Under the pieces are notes generated by a model. The model was not told the DNA's origin, did not search any database, and saw nothing but the letters and a program-made list of their open reading frames with translations. A DNA stretch of 64,000 nt from assembly GCA_963767565.1 (NCBI GenBank), contig CAVYEG010000014.1:1-64000 (forward strand), written 5' to 3'. The position numbers and the translations under genes were made by a program. The stretch is from Palsa-504 sp963767565. GTDB taxonomy: Bacteria > Actinomycetota > Actinomycetes > Streptosporangiales > Streptosporangiaceae. This document shows positions 63,150 through 64,000 of the stretch, piece after piece. Position 1 is the stretch's first letter. Each line of letters starts with the position of its first letter.

Positions 63150-64000
63150 CTACCGGGCGGCCCCGGCGGCGCCGGTGACCGGTAACGCCCGCCGGTCGAG
63201 CACGTCGGCGGCGCCCGGGACGTCGCGGACAGATCGCGTCGGCGGACCGATGTACCGGGCGGCGGGCCGGACCAGGCGGCCGGTCTGCTTCTGCTCCAGG
63301 ATGTGCGCGGCCCAGCCGGCGGTCCGCGCGCAGGTGAACATGGAGGTGAACATGTGCGCGGGGACCTGCGCGAAGTCCAGCACGATGGCCGCCCAGAACT
63401 CCACGTTGGTCTCGAGCACCCGGTCCGGACGCCGGGCCCGCAGCTCGGCCAGGGCCGCGTTCTCCAGCGCCAGCGCCACCTCGTAGCGCGGCGCGCCGAG
63501 TTCCTTGGCCGTGCGGCGCAGCACCCGGGCGCGGGGGTCCTCGGCCCGGTACACCCGGTGCCCGAACCCCATCAGCCGCTCGTTGCGGTCCAGCACGCCG
63601 CGCACGTACGCCTCGGCGTCCCCGGTCCGCTCGACTGCCTCGATCATGCCGAGCACCCGGGCCGGGGCGCCGCCGTGCAGCGGGCCGGACATCGCGCCCA
63701 CCGCGCCGGACAGCGCGGCGGCCACGTCGGCGCCGGTCGAGGCGATGACCCGGGCGGTGAAGGTGGACGCGTTCATGCCGTGCTCGGCCGCCGACGTCCA
63801 GTACGCGTCGACCGCCTTGACGTGCCGCGGGTCGGGCTCGCCCCGCCAGCGGATCATGAACCGCTCGGTGATCGTGGCCGCCTCGTCGACCCGGCGCTGC
63901 GGCACCATCGGCAGCCCGACCCCGCGGGCCGCCTGGGCCACGAAGGACAGCGCCATGACCGACGCGCGGGCCACGTCGTCGCGGGCCTGGGCGTCGGTGA
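63150..64000 (-). CDS. Citrate synthase 2 (3' part; gene continues past the window edge)
   Basis: About 283 C-terminal residues of a citrate/methylcitrate synthase family enzyme (acetyl-CoA plus oxaloacetate). Active-site landmarks are EHGMNASTFTARVIAST (first His), SGPLHGGAPARVLGMI, MGFGHRVYRAEDPRARVL (second His) and the catalytic Asp region NVEFWAAIVLDFAQVP. The frame is open to base 64000, so the N terminus is outside. It resembles the actinobacterial citrate synthase 2 / CitA type often found next to serC. Confidence 0.92.
   Translation of the reverse strand, partial: TDAQARDDVARASVMALSFVAQAARGVGLPMVPQRRVDEAATITERFMIRWRGEPDPRHVKAVDAYWTSAAEHGMNASTFTARVIASTGADVAAALSGAVGAMSGPLHGGAPARVLGMIEAVERTGDAEAYVRGVLDRNERLMGFGHRVYRAEDPRARVLRRTAKELGAPRYEVALALENAALAELRARRPDRVLETNVEFWAAIVLDFAQVPAHMFTSMFTCARTAGWAAHILEQKQTGRLVRPAARYIGPPTRSVRDVPGAADVLDRRALPVTGAAGAAR

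Overview
The window is chromosomal DNA of a high-GC (about 70 percent) actinobacterium. Signs of this are GTG/TTG starts, actinobacterial families (DUF222/HNH, DUF3263, DUF3027, DUF2530, a PafA relative, citrate synthase 2), a HAIR-type element at lon, CIRCE elements at groEL, and the conserved order thrC - MoaD-like - cold-shock gene - groEL. The amount of secreted cellulase-like and surface protein suggests a soil-dwelling filamentous lineage such as Streptosporangiales. That placement is inference. No rRNA, tRNA, CRISPR array, transposase or integrase was seen.

Layout. 0-6 kb: a DUF222/HNH nuclease-like protein, an unknown acidic protein and two secreted GH12 (endoglucanase-type) proteins; one has a CebR-like palindrome in front. 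5.9-10.6 kb: serS, a small membrane protein, then a GT4 glycosyltransferase, an FkbM methyltransferase and an unknown protein. 11.2-27.2 kb is the accessory core. It starts with a secreted protein of four identical Ig-like repeats plus a beta-helix. An almost gap-free run of eleven same-strand genes follows: three phage-tail-collar proteins, a GNAT acetyltransferase, beta-rich unknown proteins that look TULIP-like to me, a DNase I-like (EEP) protein, a giant beta-rich protein with a helical tail, and a polyprenyl synthetase. A convergent DUF6916 gene closes it. I consider this run the best candidate for an undescribed system.

27-36 kb: TetR/MMPL exporter pair, rhodanese, folB, arylamine N-acetyltransferase, a VapBC-type pair whose toxin lacks its first catalytic Asp, a DrrAB-type ABC exporter and a third GH12 (a lipoprotein). 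36-42.6 kb: an ECF sigma factor with SnoaL-like tail, a DHA2 drug exporter, an Sfp-type phosphopantetheinyl transferase and lutABC. 43-56 kb is core housekeeping and stress biology: lon, a membrane-anchored subtilisin relative without its catalytic Asp and His, an S-adenosylmethionine hydrolase-type protein, otsB/otsA, a SAM riboswitch with thrC, a MoaD/ThiS-like protein, cspA and groEL. 56-64 kb: a second cold-shock protein, a degenerate PafA-like protein, an MFS protein, DUF3027, DUF2530, MarR, thpR, serC and the 3' part of a citrate synthase gene.

Five genes (the Ig/beta-helix protein, two operon unknowns, the EEP protein and lutB) each need exactly one single-base indel to read through. 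Housekeeping genes around them are intact. This may be sequence error or real decay, and it affects how the accessory cluster should be read.
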